Assembly (NCBI GenBank): GCA_903847155.1
Contig: CAINCU010000031.1
Span: 52,509 to 116,508, forward strand
DNA length: 64,000 nt
Source: an uncultured Gallionellaceae bacterium
Lineage (GTDB): Bacteria > Pseudomonadota > Gammaproteobacteria > Burkholderiales > Gallionellaceae
Direction: 5' to 3'
In this document: positions 24,548 through 35,800 of the stretch, in pieces
Layout of the letters: each line of letters opens with the position of its first letter
Numbering within the stretch: position 1 is the stretch's first letter
The notes under the pieces: generated by a model
What the model saw: the letters and a program-made list of their open reading frames with translations, nothing else
What the model was told of the DNA's origin: nothing
Databases searched by the model: none
Program-made: the position numbers and the translations under genes

Positions 24548-25456
24548 ATGACAGATACCTACAATGCAACCGACCTCCCCTTCTCCGGCAGCCCAGTCGT
24601 ACCGGAGATGAGCGATGGCAACAAACAAATTCAGTTCCAGTGCCGCAAAGGAATTTCCTGCTGGAATGCCTGTTGCAGCAACATCGACATATCGCTCACA
24701 CCATACGACATCGTGCGTTTAAAGCAGCGTCTGGACATTTCGTCCGGTGAGCTTTTACAGAAATATACCGTACCCTACGAATTGGAACCGGGCGGCATCG
24801 CGGGTGTAAAACTACGCCCAGTCGAAAAAGGCACAGCCTGCCAATTCATGCAGCCTGAAGGTTGCGGCGTATATGAAGACCGCCCCACCGCCTGCCGCTA
24901 CTACCCCGTCGCCCTGCTCTCCATGCGCAAACAGGACGAATACACCGACACCAGCTCCTACGCTCTGGTCAAGGAAGATCACTGCAAAGGTCATTTTGAA
25001 CAACGCAACCTGAGCATTGACGAATATCGCAAAGAACAAGGCGTAGAGGAATACGACGAACTCGCGCGCGGCTGGAGACAACTCATCCTTAAGAAGAAAT
25101 CCTCCGGTCCCAGCATTGGAAAACCCACCAAGCGCAGCCTGCAACTATTCTTCATGGTTTGCTATGACACTGACCGCTTCCGCGAATTCGTCATCAGCAA
25201 AGGCTTCACAGAACTCTACGACACACCAGCAGATGAGATGACGAAGCTACTGACCGACGACACTGAACTCATGCTGTTCGGTTTCCGCTTTCTCAAGCAA
25301 GTGCTGTTTGGTGAAAACACTATCGCGATGCATCAAGAAACAACGGCTAAACGACTGGAACTCGCTCAGAAAAAACTGCAACAACTTGAAGCAGAAGCGT
25401 TTGAGAAGCGTGCTGCAGCAGCGGATGAGATGTATGAGGATGACGAAGAACAATGA
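24548..25456 (+). CDS. YkgJ family cysteine-cluster protein
   Basis: The protein has the YkgJ-type cysteine cluster, a presumed zinc- or iron-binding domain also found in the flagellin methylase FliB. The cysteines fall at about 31-42 (CRKGISCWNACC), then in CQFMQPEGCGVYEDRPTACRYYP near 97-119, and at 144. After residue 200 the chain becomes helical, ending in a charged coiled coil with an acidic tail (DEMYEDDEEQ). The length is 302 residues. The function of the family is not known. It sits directly downstream of aprBA but behind a terminator, so a link with sulfur metabolism is speculative. Confidence 0.75.
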   Translation: MTDTYNATDLPFSGSPVVPEMSDGNKQIQFQCRKGISCWNACCSNIDISLTPYDIVRLKQRLDISSGELLQKYTVPYELEPGGIAGVKLRPVEKGTACQFMQPEGCGVYEDRPTACRYYPVALLSMRKQDEYTDTSSYALVKEDHCKGHFEQRNLSIDEYRKEQGVEEYDELARGWRQLILKKKSSGPSIGKPTKRSLQLFFMVCYDTDRFREFVISKGFTELYDTPADEMTKLLTDDTELMLFGFRFLKQVLFGENTIAMHQETTAKRLELAQKKLQQLEAEAFEKRAAAADEMYEDDEEQ

Positions 25457-25812
25457 TTAATGAAGCGTAATGCCATCGCTGCATTTAAATGCGATTGGTC
25501 AATGCATTCGTCGAACGCGATACTCTTCGCAGCCGTTTCACTGAACCAGTCCTCATGAGAATTCGCCGCTGGTATCAGCCTTACGATGACTAAACAACCA
25601 CCAGCTAAAGCTGGTGGGGTTGAATGCAGACTAATAATCTGGATACGCGTCACCTAAATGCAGCATCTTAATTCGGGTTCCATTTTAAAATTATTATCCG
25701 GCTTAAGCTCAAAGTGATGCTCCTTCAGAAGGCATCAGGCTTATTTTTGTGCCTGGCAAATCCTCGCACACGTGAACAATCGAAAACCGCTGCTTCAGAA
25801 ATAGGATTCAGT
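25457..25812. other. Intergenic region with one strong hairpin
   Basis: No convincing gene is visible in this 356-base gap. It contains a palindrome at 25596-25621 with the arms CCACCAGCT and AGCTGGTGG around AA. Hairpins of this sequence type occur at the ends of IS200/IS605 elements and at their relics, but no transposase is present. The rest shows no clear structure. Confidence 0.4.
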
Positions 25813-26700
25813 CTAATCCAAGCTATTGTCCGAACACAATTTTCCAGAAAGCAAACTAGCAAAAATAATAAGGATTGCGCCGATCCAATTGCGGACATCC
25901 ATTGTTTCGTCAGCAAGAAAGTAAGAAGAAACAGCTGCAACGACCAGTTCAAACAAAAACAGCACAATTGCACGATTAGCCGAGAGATACGTGATACCGA
26001 ATTGCACGGCAAAACTGGTGGCACACAGCACTAATCCCATCAGCGCGAGCAACATCCAAGATTGGGTAGAAATCGACAGCATTTGTTCGCCCCCTCCTCC
26101 CTGCCATAACAATAAAGGCAACGTAAGCAAAGCCGTGCCCAACCACATACTAAAAGATTTTACCTGCACAGAAAGCTGGGCCGCACGACGCGAAGTAACG
26201 TTGGAAAGTGCAAAGCCCATACCTGCGGATAACCCCAGCCACTCGGAAATATTCTTAGGGAACGGCAAGCCCATGCCTGGTTCCCACAGCATGATCATCG
26301 CTCCGCTCATCGACAATGCGACGATGAGATATCCATAGCGATTGAGGCGCTCGCCCAGCAACCAGAACGAGAACAGAATGGTCCATACCGGCGCAAGATA
26401 AAACAACAACAACACGCGCATAACTTCGCCATGCAACATCCCCAACACATAGCCAAGGTTAGCCCAACCGGCGCTCAGCACAAGCAACAGTGCCCACCAA
26501 CCGAAAGTAGACCGTTCGCGCCACACTAGCGGCAACATGAACGCCCCGCACAACATAGCTAGCAGATATGTGATGAATGTCGCCATTGCGCCGGAAACAC
26601 CAACATGCTGCAAAGCCCGATAGGGGTACCAGATCAGTCCCCACACCAGTGCACCACTTAACACCCCTGCAATCGGCATGACATTTTGTTTTGAAGGCAC
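25813..26700 (-). CDS. EamA/DMT family membrane transporter
   Basis: A 295-residue inner-membrane protein with ten predicted helices arranged as two EamA repeats, as in the drug/metabolite transporter superfamily. Typical segments are GALVWGLIWYPYRALQHVGV at the N-terminus and the second-repeat motif LSAGMGFALSNVTSRRAAQL near residue 160. Such proteins export or import small metabolites, including amino acids; the substrate cannot be read from sequence. The gene is divergent from dapC across a 134-base gap. Confidence 0.85.
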   Translation of the reverse strand: MPSKQNVMPIAGVLSGALVWGLIWYPYRALQHVGVSGAMATFITYLLAMLCGAFMLPLVWRERSTFGWWALLLVLSAGWANLGYVLGMLHGEVMRVLLLFYLAPVWTILFSFWLLGERLNRYGYLIVALSMSGAMIMLWEPGMGLPFPKNISEWLGLSAGMGFALSNVTSRRAAQLSVQVKSFSMWLGTALLTLPLLLWQGGGGEQMLSISTQSWMLLALMGLVLCATSFAVQFGITYLSANRAIVLFLFELVVAAVSSYFLADETMDVRNWIGAILIIFASLLSGKLCSDNSLD

Positions 26701-26834
26701 TCGTTACACCTTTATAATCCCGCCTGCTTGAAAAATCCATCAGCCACGGATAACCACGTATATTCACTGATAAAGCAACAGGATGGAACAGACGACCCAT
26801 ATCCATCTGCGTGTATCTATGGCCCATATAAAAA

Positions 26835-28028
26835 ATGAACCCAGACTTAAATCGACTTCAGCCCTACCCATTTCAGAAACTCGCCAAGCTGTTCGACGAA
26901 GTAACCCCGAACGCTGCAATGAAACCCATCAGTCTGCATATCGGCGAACCGAAACATGTCACTCCCCCCTTCATCAAAGATGCGCTAACAGCGGGTCTGG
27001 ATGGATTGGCGAATTATCCCACAACCATAGGTAGCGACATGTTGCGCGCTGCGATCGCTGGTTGGCTGGCACGTCGCTATGGCATTCCTGCGCCTAATGC
27101 TAAAACCCAAATCCTGCCTGTGAACGGCAGCCGGGAAGCATTATTTTCTTTTGCGCAAGCAGTGATTGACCGTAGCAAGAAAGAACCGGCAGTGGTCTGC
27201 CCTAATCCTTTCTATCAGATTTACGAAGGCGCTGCATTCCTTGCAGGTGCCACGCCCTATTTCCTCAACACCTTGCCGGAAGACCACTTTGCACTGAATT
27301 TTGCGCAATTGCCGGTGGCAGTCTGGCAACGCACACAGCTCGTCTATGTCTGTTCACCGGGCAATCCGAACGGGCGAGTGATGCCACTCGCGGAATGGAA
27401 AACCTTGTTCGAGATGAGCGACCATTACGATTTCGTTATCGCTGCCGACGAGTGTTACTCCGAAATCTATTTCGGCGAAGAAAAACCACTAGGCGCGCTG
27501 CAAGCCGCTCAGCAACTGGGACGCGGGAACTATAAAAACCTTGTAGTGTTCTCCAGTTTGTCCAAGCGCTCCAATGTGCCCGGCTTGCGTTCCGGTTTCG
27601 TTGCGGGCGATGCCTCGCTGTTGGAAATATTCGCCCTGTACCGCACCTACCACGGTTGCGCGATGAATCCAGCAATCCAGACCGCATCCATCGCCGCATG
27701 GAACGACGAGCCGCATGTCGCCGAAAACCGCCGTCTGTACACGGAAAAATTCGCAAAAGTCATCACCCTGCTCGCCACGGTGTTGCCCGTATCCAAACCG
27801 GATGCCGGTTTTTATCTGTGGCTCAGAACACCCGTCGCCGACACGACCTACGCGCAACATCTATACCGCGACTATAATGTGTCCGTGTTGCCCGGCAGCT
27901 TCCTTGCCCGAGAAGCCCAAGGAATTAACCCAGGTGCGAATTTCATGCGAATGGCGTTGGTTGCCAATCTGGACGAAACACTGGAAGCAGCACGACGTAT
28001 CGCAGAATTTACCCAAAATCTAAATTAG
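26835..28028 (+). CDS. dapC: Succinyldiaminopimelate aminotransferase
   Basis: A pyridoxal-phosphate aminotransferase (class I/II) of 397 residues. The PLP lysine lies in [17 protein letters not shown] near residue 240, and PGNPNGRV near residue 178 is also typical. It is followed 8 bases later by dapD and, further on, dapE, so it should transfer the amino group in the succinylase branch of lysine and diaminopimelate synthesis. No strong ribosome-binding site is visible before the ATG at 26835, but the next methionine would lose conserved sequence. Confidence 0.9.
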   Translation: MNPDLNRLQPYPFQKLAKLFDEVTPNAAMKPISLHIGEPKHVTPPFIKDALTAGLDGLANYPTTIGSDMLRAAIAGWLARRYGIPAPNAKTQILPVNGSREALFSFAQAVIDRSKKEPAVVCPNPFYQIYEGAAFLAGATPYFLNTLPEDHFALNFAQLPVAVWQRTQLVYVCSPGNPNGRVMPLAEWKTLFEMSDHYDFVIAADECYSEIYFGEEKPLGALQAAQQLGRGNYKNLVVFSSLSKRSNVPGLRSGFVAGDASLLEIFALYRTYHGCAMNPAIQTASIAAWNDEPHVAENRRLYTEKFAKVITLLATVLPVSKPDAGFYLWLRTPVADTTYAQHLYRDYNVSVLPGSFLAREAQGINPGANFMRMALVANLDETLEAARRIAEFTQNLN

Positions 28029-28036
28029 GAATAGCC

Positions 28037-28858
28037 ATGCCGCATTTACAAGCCATCATCGAAGAAGCCTTTGAACGCCGTGCCGACATCACTCCGCGCA
28101 ACGTGGATGCACAGCTGAAAGAGACCATCAACACCGTCATCGAATATCTCGATCAGGGCAAATTGCGCGTGGCAGAAAAAATCAACGGCCAGTGGGTCAC
28201 CCACCAGTGGATCAAGAAGGCCGTGCTGCTGTCCTTCCGCATCGAAGACAATACTTTTATCAAAGGCGGCTTCACCAATTATTTCGACAAAGTTCCATCC
28301 AAATTCGCCGACTATAATTCCAAGGAATTCCGTGAAGGCGGCTTCCGCGTAGTGCCACCTGCCGCTGCACGCCGTGGCGCTTACATCGCCAAGAACGTGG
28401 TGCTGATGCCCTCTTATGTGAACATCGGCGGCTATGTGGATGAAGGCACCATGGTGGATACCTGGGCGACTGTCGGCTCCTGCGCACAGATTGGCAAGAA
28501 CGTCCACTTGAGCGGCGGCGTCGGCATTGGCGGCGTACTGGAACCGGTGCAAGCCAACCCCACCATCATCGAAGACAACTGCTTCATCGGCGCACGTTCG
28601 GAAATCGTCGAAGGTGTCATCGTGGAAGAAGGCTCGGTCATTTCGATGGGCGTATTCATCAGTCAAAGCACCAAAATCTACGACCGAGAAACCGGCGAAG
28701 TATTTTTCGGTCGCGTGCCTGCCGGTTCCGTCGTCGTGAGCGGCAGCATGCCTTCCAAAGACGGCAAATACAGCCTGTACTGTGCGGTAATCGTGAAAAA
28801 GGTCGATGCCAAGACCTTGGGCAAGACAGGCATCAACGAATTATTGAGGGGCATTTAA
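28037..28858 (+). CDS. dapD: Tetrahydrodipicolinate N-succinyltransferase
   Basis: DapD transfers a succinyl group from succinyl-CoA to tetrahydrodipicolinate, the step before DapC. The 273-residue protein has a helical N-terminal domain and a left-handed beta-helix of hexapeptide repeats from about residue 105, including [20 protein letters not shown] and [14 protein letters not shown]. These features and the length match the trimeric family. It is the second gene of the dap cluster. Confidence 0.95.
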   Translation: MPHLQAIIEEAFERRADITPRNVDAQLKETINTVIEYLDQGKLRVAEKINGQWVTHQWIKKAVLLSFRIEDNTFIKGGFTNYFDKVPSKFADYNSKEFREGGFRVVPPAAARRGAYIAKNVVLMPSYVNIGGYVDEGTMVDTWATVGSCAQIGKNVHLSGGVGIGGVLEPVQANPTIIEDNCFIGARSEIVEGVIVEEGSVISMGVFISQSTKIYDRETGEVFFGRVPAGSVVVSGSMPSKDGKYSLYCAVIVKKVDAKTLGKTGINELLRGI

Positions 28859-28859
28859 T

Positions 28860-28932
28860 CGTAGGGGCGTATGACAATACGTCCCCGCCTTTACTACCAT
28901 GATGTCCGGGCGTATTGTCATACGCCCCTACG
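28860..28932. repeat. 22-bp perfect inverted repeat downstream of dapD
   Basis: CGTAGGGGCGTATGACAATACG at 28860-28881 recurs as its exact complement at 28911-28932, leaving a 29-base loop. The left arm begins within two bases of the dapD stop codon and the right arm ends just before the pilU ribosome-binding site. It may be a MITE-like or REP-like mobile hairpin that also affects transcription between dapD and pilU. Confidence 0.75.
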
Positions 28933-28953
28933 CCGTTACTAAAGGGAGAGCAC

Positions 28954-30125
28954 ATGATCATCACCCCGCTGTTGCAACTTTGCGCAGAAAAACAAGCTTC
29001 CGACTTATTTCTCTCGGTCGGCGCTCCGATCAACATCAAAATCGATGGCGTGATAATGCCGGTGAACTCTCAGTTGCTCGAAGCCGAGAACATCAAGCGC
29101 ATCGCCTACGAGATGATGACAGAGTTGCAAATCGCCGATTTCGAGCTGCACATGGAGATGAACTTCTCGTTCCGCGTGCCTAGCATTGGCAACTTTCGCG
29201 TCAACGTGTTCCGGCAGCGCGGCGATGTTGCCATAGTGATCCGATACGTGCGCGGCAAAATTGTGAATGTGGAAGATCTGAATTTGCCGCTGGCGCTCAA
29301 AGACCTCATCATGGAAAAACGCGGATTGGTACTGGTAGTCGGCGCCACCGGTTCGGGAAAATCTTCCACCATGGCTGCCATGCTGGAACACCGCAACACA
29401 ACACAAACCGGACACATCCTCTCCATCGAAGATCCGATCGAATACATCTTCAATCACAACAAGTGCATCGTAAACCAGCGCGAGATAGGTACTGATACGG
29501 CAGACTACGGCGCAGCGCTGGTGAGTGCCATGCGTGAGGCGCCGGACGTGTTGATGATCGGTGAAATCCGCGATCGAGAGACGTTGAAACATGCGCTAAT
29601 CTTCGCGCAAACCGGCCACTTGTGTCTCTCCACACTGCATGCCAACAACAGCTATCACGCGTTGAACCGCATCGTTAATTTCTTCCCTTACGACGCGCGT
29701 CAATCCATCCTGTCCGACATGGCTATGTGCTTGCGCGCAGTCATTTCGCAGCGTCTGATACGCAATTCACAAGGCAAACTGATGCCAGCCGTTGAAGTAT
29801 TACTCAACTCCACGCTGATTGCAGATCTGATCAAAAATGACCAAATCGATAAAGTTCGTGATGCCATCGAACAGAGTGTCTCGCAAGGTTCGCAAACGTT
29901 CGAACAAGCTCTGTACAAACTATTCAAGGCAGGACATATCAGCAAAGAAGAAGCTTTGCGCAATGCAGACTCCGCAAGCAATCTATCTTCGCTTATCGAC
30001 TATTCACAGACCAGCAAAATCAAGGCTTACGATCCCAGTGCCCAGCAGCCAGTGACACCAAAAGCTGCAGGTACCGGTTTCGGCGGCATCAAGCTCAACA
30101 TCGATGTGCCGGATTCGAGTTCCTG

Positions 30126-30126
<1 letters not shown>
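28954..30126 (+). CDS. pilU: PilU-type twitching-motility ATPase
   Basis: A 390-residue retraction ATPase of the PilT/PilU family that helps depolymerise type IV pili. The Walker A is VGATGSGKSSTMAAM near residue 130. It is followed by the Asp box (SIEDPIEYI), the Walker B region (DVLMIGEIRDRET) and the His box (STLHANNSYHALNRIVNFFP); the last segment resembles PilU more than PilT. The start at 28954 has AAAGGGAGAG upstream. It lies inside the dap cluster without pilT, which normally precedes it. Its stop overlaps the start of the next gene. Confidence 0.88.
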
Positions 30127-31600
<1,474 letters not shown>

Positions 31601-31604
31601 AGCA

Positions 31605-31802
31605 ATTAAGATATTCTTTGCGTTGTTGTTGGTCGTTTTCGTGCTATGGATCATTTTCCTTGCACGGCAGAATCAGCGCAACACAGATAGCAATAGCAGC
31701 ACAGGCGGCCTGGATGTTTCGGGCAATGATTACTTCTCATCACACTGCGGCAATGACAGCAACAGTTGCGATGGTGGAGGGGATAGCGGAAGCGGAAACT
31801 AA
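31605..31802 (+). CDS. Small single-span membrane protein, non-ATG start
   Basis: An open frame of about 60-66 codons fills the 202 bases between dapE and prmB, and its TAA stop abuts the prmB ATG. It encodes one hydrophobic helix (FFALLLVVFVLWIIFLA) followed by a polar tail rich in Ser, Gly, Asn and Asp with two cysteines (SSHCGNDSNSCDGGG). No ATG is available. Candidate starts are ATT at 31605, which gives the most natural N-terminus, or TTG at 31623, 31626 or 31629. The product is unknown. The tight packing and membrane profile argue that it is real; the unusual start argues for caution. Confidence 0.45.
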   Translation: MKIFFALLLVVFVLWIIFLARQNQRNTDSNSSTGGLDVSGNDYFSSHCGNDSNSCDGGGDSGSGN

Positions 31803-32708
31803 ATGGACATCAATCACTTTTCAGAAGCGAGCGCATCACTCAAGACAGTGCGCGATTGTTTGCGTTTCGCGGTCAGCCGCTTTAACGATGCAGAACTGTT
31901 CTTCGGTCATGGCAGCGAGAATGCCTACGACGAAGCTGCCTATCTCATCCTGCACACACTGCATCTGCCGCTAGATCGGCTGGAACCATTTCTTGATGCC
32001 AAATTGACGCAATCCGAGATCTACGATGTGCTGAACATCATCGAGAGACGAACCATACAACGCATCCCTGCCGCTTACCTGACCAATCAGGCTTGGCTTG
32101 GCGAGCTGTCGTTCTATGTGGACGAACGCGTCATCGTGCCGCGCTCATTCATCGCCGAACTGTTGCGCGAGCAAATGTTCCCTTGGATCGAGAACCCGGA
32201 CAAAGTAGTTTCCGTGATGGACATGTGTACCGGCAGCGGCTGTCTCGCCATACTGGCTGCCCACGCCTTCCCTTACGCGGCGATCGATGCAACCGATGTC
32301 TCGCCCGATGCTTTGGATGTCGCACAATACAACATAACCGATTACGGCCTGGATGATCGTATCGACCTGATCGAGTCCAACCTGTTCGACGGTATCAACG
32401 GCAAACGTTACGACCTCATCATCAGCAACCCGCCCTATGTCGATGCGCCCTCGGTCGATGCGCTGCCGCAGGAATATAAACACGAACCCAAGCTCGCACT
32501 CGGCAGCGGTAAAGACGGTCTAGATGCCACGCGCATCATTCTGGACAACGCCGCACAACACCTCACCGACAATGGCATCCTCGTCGTCGAGATCGGCCAC
32601 AACCGCGATGCCCTCGAAGTCGCCTACCCGACACTGCCATTCACTTGGCTGGATGTCAGCGCGGGGGATGAGTTTGTGTTTATGCTGCATCGCAATGATC
32701 TGGTTTAA
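31803..32708 (+). CDS. prmB: Ribosomal protein uL3 glutamine methyltransferase
   Basis: PrmB methylates a glutamine side chain of ribosomal protein L3. The 301-residue protein has a short helical N-terminal domain and a SAM-dependent Rossmann domain with VMDMCTGSGCLAILAA near residue 140. The catalytic ISNPPYVDAP motif lies near residue 208, typical of glutamine N5 methyltransferases. An upstream acidic EVIVPRS-type segment (DERVIVPRSFIAEL) supports PrmB over HemK/PrmC. Its stop overlaps the hpnC start. Confidence 0.9.
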   Translation: MDINHFSEASASLKTVRDCLRFAVSRFNDAELFFGHGSENAYDEAAYLILHTLHLPLDRLEPFLDAKLTQSEIYDVLNIIERRTIQRIPAAYLTNQAWLGELSFYVDERVIVPRSFIAELLREQMFPWIENPDKVVSVMDMCTGSGCLAILAAHAFPYAAIDATDVSPDALDVAQYNITDYGLDDRIDLIESNLFDGINGKRYDLIISNPPYVDAPSVDALPQEYKHEPKLALGSGKDGLDATRIILDNAAQHLTDNGILVVEIGHNRDALEVAYPTLPFTWLDVSAGDEFVFMLHRNDLV

Positions 32709-33517
32709 TGCCCGTCGATCACTACGAAAACTTTCCCGTTGCATCCATCCTTATGCCGCGTCGGCTGCGCAAGCCAGTCGCGGCGATTTATCATTTTGCA
32801 AGGGCAGCGGATGATATTGCCGATGAGGGCGACTTGCCTGACGAAGAACGTCTCCGCCAGCTCGGTGATTTCCGCGAAGAGCTGAAGCGTATTGCGGCGA
32901 ACGAAGCGTCGTTACTACCGCTATTCCAGCATCTCGCCGCCGAGGTCAAACAATACGCGCTGCCGATGCAACCGTTGCACGACCTGCTCGATGCCTTCTC
33001 ACAGGACGTGGTGAAGAAGCGCTACGCCAACTACGAAGAATTGCTCGACTACTGCCGCCGTTCTGCCAATCCCGTCGGCAACTTGCTGCTGCATCTGTAT
33101 GAGGAAGCCACACCCATCAACCTCGCCTACTCGGATGCGATTTGCACCGCGTTGCAACTCATCAACTTCTGGCAGGACGTGGCGAAGGACTGGCACATTG
33201 GGCGCGTTTATCTGCCGCTGGACGACCTCGCCCGTTTCGGCGTGAGCGAAACGCAGATCGACACAGGTCGTGCAGATACCGCTTGGCGCGCCTTGATGAA
33301 GTTCGAAGTGGACAGGGCGCGCGAGCTGATGCTGTCCGGCAAACCGCTGGGCACAATCCTGACCGGACGCATCGGCCTGGAGATGCGATTGATCATCGCG
33401 GGCGGCCTGCGCATCCTTGCTAAACTGGAAGCTGCCGACTACGACATGTTCAGCCGCCGCCCTGTGTTGAAGCCGTTCGACTGGGTTATCATGCTGGCAA
33501 AAAGCGCACCGCTCTGA
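32708..33517 (+). CDS. hpnC: Hydroxysqualene synthase HpnC
   Basis: HpnC belongs to the squalene/phytoene synthase family and converts presqualene diphosphate to hydroxysqualene. The 269-residue protein has the first aspartate-rich region FARAADDIADEGD near residue 30 and the second, NFWQDVAKDWHIGRVYLP, near residue 153. It forms hpnCDE with the next two genes, the three-enzyme route from farnesyl diphosphate to squalene. It overlaps prmB by one base (TAATG). Confidence 0.92.
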   Translation: MPVDHYENFPVASILMPRRLRKPVAAIYHFARAADDIADEGDLPDEERLRQLGDFREELKRIAANEASLLPLFQHLAAEVKQYALPMQPLHDLLDAFSQDVVKKRYANYEELLDYCRRSANPVGNLLLHLYEEATPINLAYSDAICTALQLINFWQDVAKDWHIGRVYLPLDDLARFGVSETQIDTGRADTAWRALMKFEVDRARELMLSGKPLGTILTGRIGLEMRLIIAGGLRILAKLEAADYDMFSRRPVLKPFDWVIMLAKSAPL

Positions 33518-33519
33518 AT

Positions 33520-34353
33520 ATGACACCAGACCAATACTGCGAAGACAAAGCCGCCTCCAGCGGCTCCAGCTTCTACTACAGCTTCCGCTTCCTGTCACGG
33601 GACAAGCGCCGCGCGATCACCGCGCTGTATGCCTTCTGCCGCGAGGTGGACGATGTAGTGGATGAATGCACCGATGCCAGCGTGGCGCGCACCACGCTCG
33701 TGTGGTGGCGCAATGAAGTGGCCGCCATTTATAGCGGCAAACCGCAGCACCCTGTCGCACAGGCCTTGGTACCCATCGTCAAGCAATTCAACATGGCGCA
33801 GGAACTACTGCTGGAGATCATCGATGGCATGGAGATGGATCTCGACCATCCGCGTTATGCCGACTTCAAATCACTGCAACTGTATTGCTACCGCGTCGCC
33901 TCGGTGGTCGGCCTGTTATCGGCGGAAATATTCGGCTACACCAACCGCGACACGCTGAAATACGCGCACGACCTCGGCATCGCCTTCCAACTCACCAATA
34001 TCATCCGTGACGTGGGCGAAGACGCGCGGCGCAACCGCATTTATCTGCCGCAGGATGAAATGCAGCAATTCGGCGTAACCACAGACGACATATTCAATTC
34101 GCGCGAAACGGAAAATTTCCACAAGCTGATGGCGTTCCAGATCGAACGCGCGCAACACTTTTACCGGCAAGCCTTGGCGCACCTGCCTGCGGTTGACCGC
34201 AAGACACAGCGCACCGGACTCATCATGGCCGCTATTTATCAGGCCGTGCTGGACGAAGTGATCGCCAGCGGCTGCCATGTATTGAAGGAGCGCGTGTCGC
34301 TCACAACACGATATAAATTGTGGCTGGCGATCAAAACGTGGTTCAAAAACTGA
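33520..34353 (+). CDS. hpnD: Presqualene diphosphate synthase HpnD
   Basis: HpnD condenses two farnesyl diphosphates to presqualene diphosphate. The 277-residue protein has the substrate motif YAFCREVDDVVDE near residue 35 and the second, FQLTNIIRDVGEDARRNR, near residue 155, both of the squalene/phytoene synthase family. It starts two bases after hpnC ends and overlaps hpnE. Confidence 0.94.
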   Translation: MTPDQYCEDKAASSGSSFYYSFRFLSRDKRRAITALYAFCREVDDVVDECTDASVARTTLVWWRNEVAAIYSGKPQHPVAQALVPIVKQFNMAQELLLEIIDGMEMDLDHPRYADFKSLQLYCYRVASVVGLLSAEIFGYTNRDTLKYAHDLGIAFQLTNIIRDVGEDARRNRIYLPQDEMQQFGVTTDDIFNSRETENFHKLMAFQIERAQHFYRQALAHLPAVDRKTQRTGLIMAAIYQAVLDEVIASGCHVLKERVSLTTRYKLWLAIKTWFKN

Positions 34354-35630
34354 ACCCCGCCATTATCGGCGGCGGCTATGCCGGTATGGCTGCCGCTACT
34401 GAACTTGCATCACACGGCATTCCCGTCACAATGTATGAAAGCGCCAAGCAACTCGGCGGACGTGCGCGCGGCGTGCTACTCAACGATACGCAACTCGACA
34501 ACGGTCAGCACCTGCTGCTCGGCTGTTACCGCGAAACCTTGCGCCTCATTGAACTGGTCGGCGGCAACATCGAACAGGATTTTCTGCGCCTGCCGCTGCA
34601 ACTCAATCTACACCAACAATTTTCGCTCAAAGCACCGCACCTGCCCGCCCCTCTCCATCTGTTAATCGCGCTGCTCACTACACAAGGGCTGACTTGGGGC
34701 GAACGCATGAAAGCCGCGCGCTTCATGCTCAAGTTGCGCGGAATGAAATTCCGCATTGAACACGACATCAACGTCGCCGCACTTCTTGCCCAGTACCAAC
34801 AAGATGCCAACCTATCGCTAAAATTGTGGGAGCCGCTGTGTATCGCTGCGTTGAACACGCCTATTCACAAGGCTTCCGCACAAGTGCTGCTCAACGTGCT
34901 GCGCGATGCGCTGAACCGCACGCGCGCTGATAGCGATATGCTGCTGCCGCGACTTGACTTCACTGCACTTTTTCCGCAACGCGCGGCGGCGTACATCGAA
35001 CAACACGGCGGCAAGGTATTCACCTCATGCGGAGCGGAAGCCATCGTTGCCAAAAACGACGGCATCGAACTCGTCACCGCAAACGGCGCACACACTTTCA
35101 GCCACGTCATCTGCGCCACCTCGCCAGCTGCCGCGGCCAAGCTGCTGCGCCCCATCGCCGCGCTCGCCAACAGCGTCGCGCTAATCGACAGCCTGCAGCA
35201 CCAGCCGATCTACACCGTGTACCTGCAATACCCTCCGTCTGTGCGCTTGCCGTACCCCATGCTCGGCCTGCACCAGCGACTCAGCCAATGGCTGTTTGAC
35301 AAAGGACAGATCGCCACACAACCCGGCCTGCTCGCCGCCGTCATCAGCGCGGAAGGCATCCATCAGGAATTGGGGCAGGAAGAATTGGCGAGAAAAGTTA
35401 TGGTGGAACTGCGTGAAGAATTCGGCATCACCGAAGCTGCACAATGGCACAAAGTCATCGCCGAAAAACGCGCCACCTTCTGCTGCTCACCCAATCTGCA
35501 AAGACCCTCACAACAAACCGCCGTGCCCCGTTTGCTGCTGGCGGGCGACTACACGGCAGGCGAATACCCGGCGACGCTAGAGGGTGCGGTGATAAGTGGT
35601 GTGAAATGCGCTGAACTGATTGCTCATTAA
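34320..35630 (+). CDS. hpnE: Hydroxysqualene dehydroxylase HpnE
   Basis: HpnE is a FAD-dependent amine-oxidase-like enzyme that reduces hydroxysqualene to squalene. The Rossmann motif PAIIGGGYAGMAAATELASH begins near residue 13, followed by ESAKQLGGRARGV, and a C-terminal FAD segment LLLAGDYTAGEYPATLEGAV. No ATG is available. The start is taken as the GTG at 34320, which overlaps hpnD by 34 bases; a GTG at 34338 is equally possible. No squalene-hopene cyclase gene is in the window, so squalene must go to hopanoid genes elsewhere. Confidence 0.9.
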   Translation: MAGDQNVVQKLNPAIIGGGYAGMAAATELASHGIPVTMYESAKQLGGRARGVLLNDTQLDNGQHLLLGCYRETLRLIELVGGNIEQDFLRLPLQLNLHQQFSLKAPHLPAPLHLLIALLTTQGLTWGERMKAARFMLKLRGMKFRIEHDINVAALLAQYQQDANLSLKLWEPLCIAALNTPIHKASAQVLLNVLRDALNRTRADSDMLLPRLDFTALFPQRAAAYIEQHGGKVFTSCGAEAIVAKNDGIELVTANGAHTFSHVICATSPAAAAKLLRPIAALANSVALIDSLQHQPIYTVYLQYPPSVRLPYPMLGLHQRLSQWLFDKGQIATQPGLLAAVISAEGIHQELGQEELARKVMVELREEFGITEAAQWHKVIAEKRATFCCSPNLQRPSQQTAVPRLLLAGDYTAGEYPATLEGAVISGVKCAELIAH

Positions 35631-35666
35631 CCTCAAAGTACAATATCATGTAAATGCGCGCCCATG

Positions 35667-35800
35667 GGGGTTGTACATAAGTAAGCTGAAGGAGAATGCC
35701 GTAAGTAGGCAATCTACAACAAGTGCATTATGGAGATTGCCGTCATTAGGCGTTCTACATCATTGCAATCATATCAATTGCATTGTCATTGGCTTGCTGG
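35667..35800 (+). repeat. Dispersed 41-bp period repeat, locus 2
   Basis: Two clear copies of the 20-base unit start at 35699 and 35740, with a degenerate terminal copy at 35781 (CATTGTCATTGGCTTGCTGG), each 41 bases apart. A fragment of an earlier copy is visible from 35667. The block ends exactly at base 35800, where the stop codon of the minus-strand DUF3025 gene begins. Confidence 0.75.

Noticed and set aside
25596..25621. Hairpin like the ends of IS200/IS605 elements.
   Set aside because: No transposase or matching second end is visible, so I do not call a mobile element.
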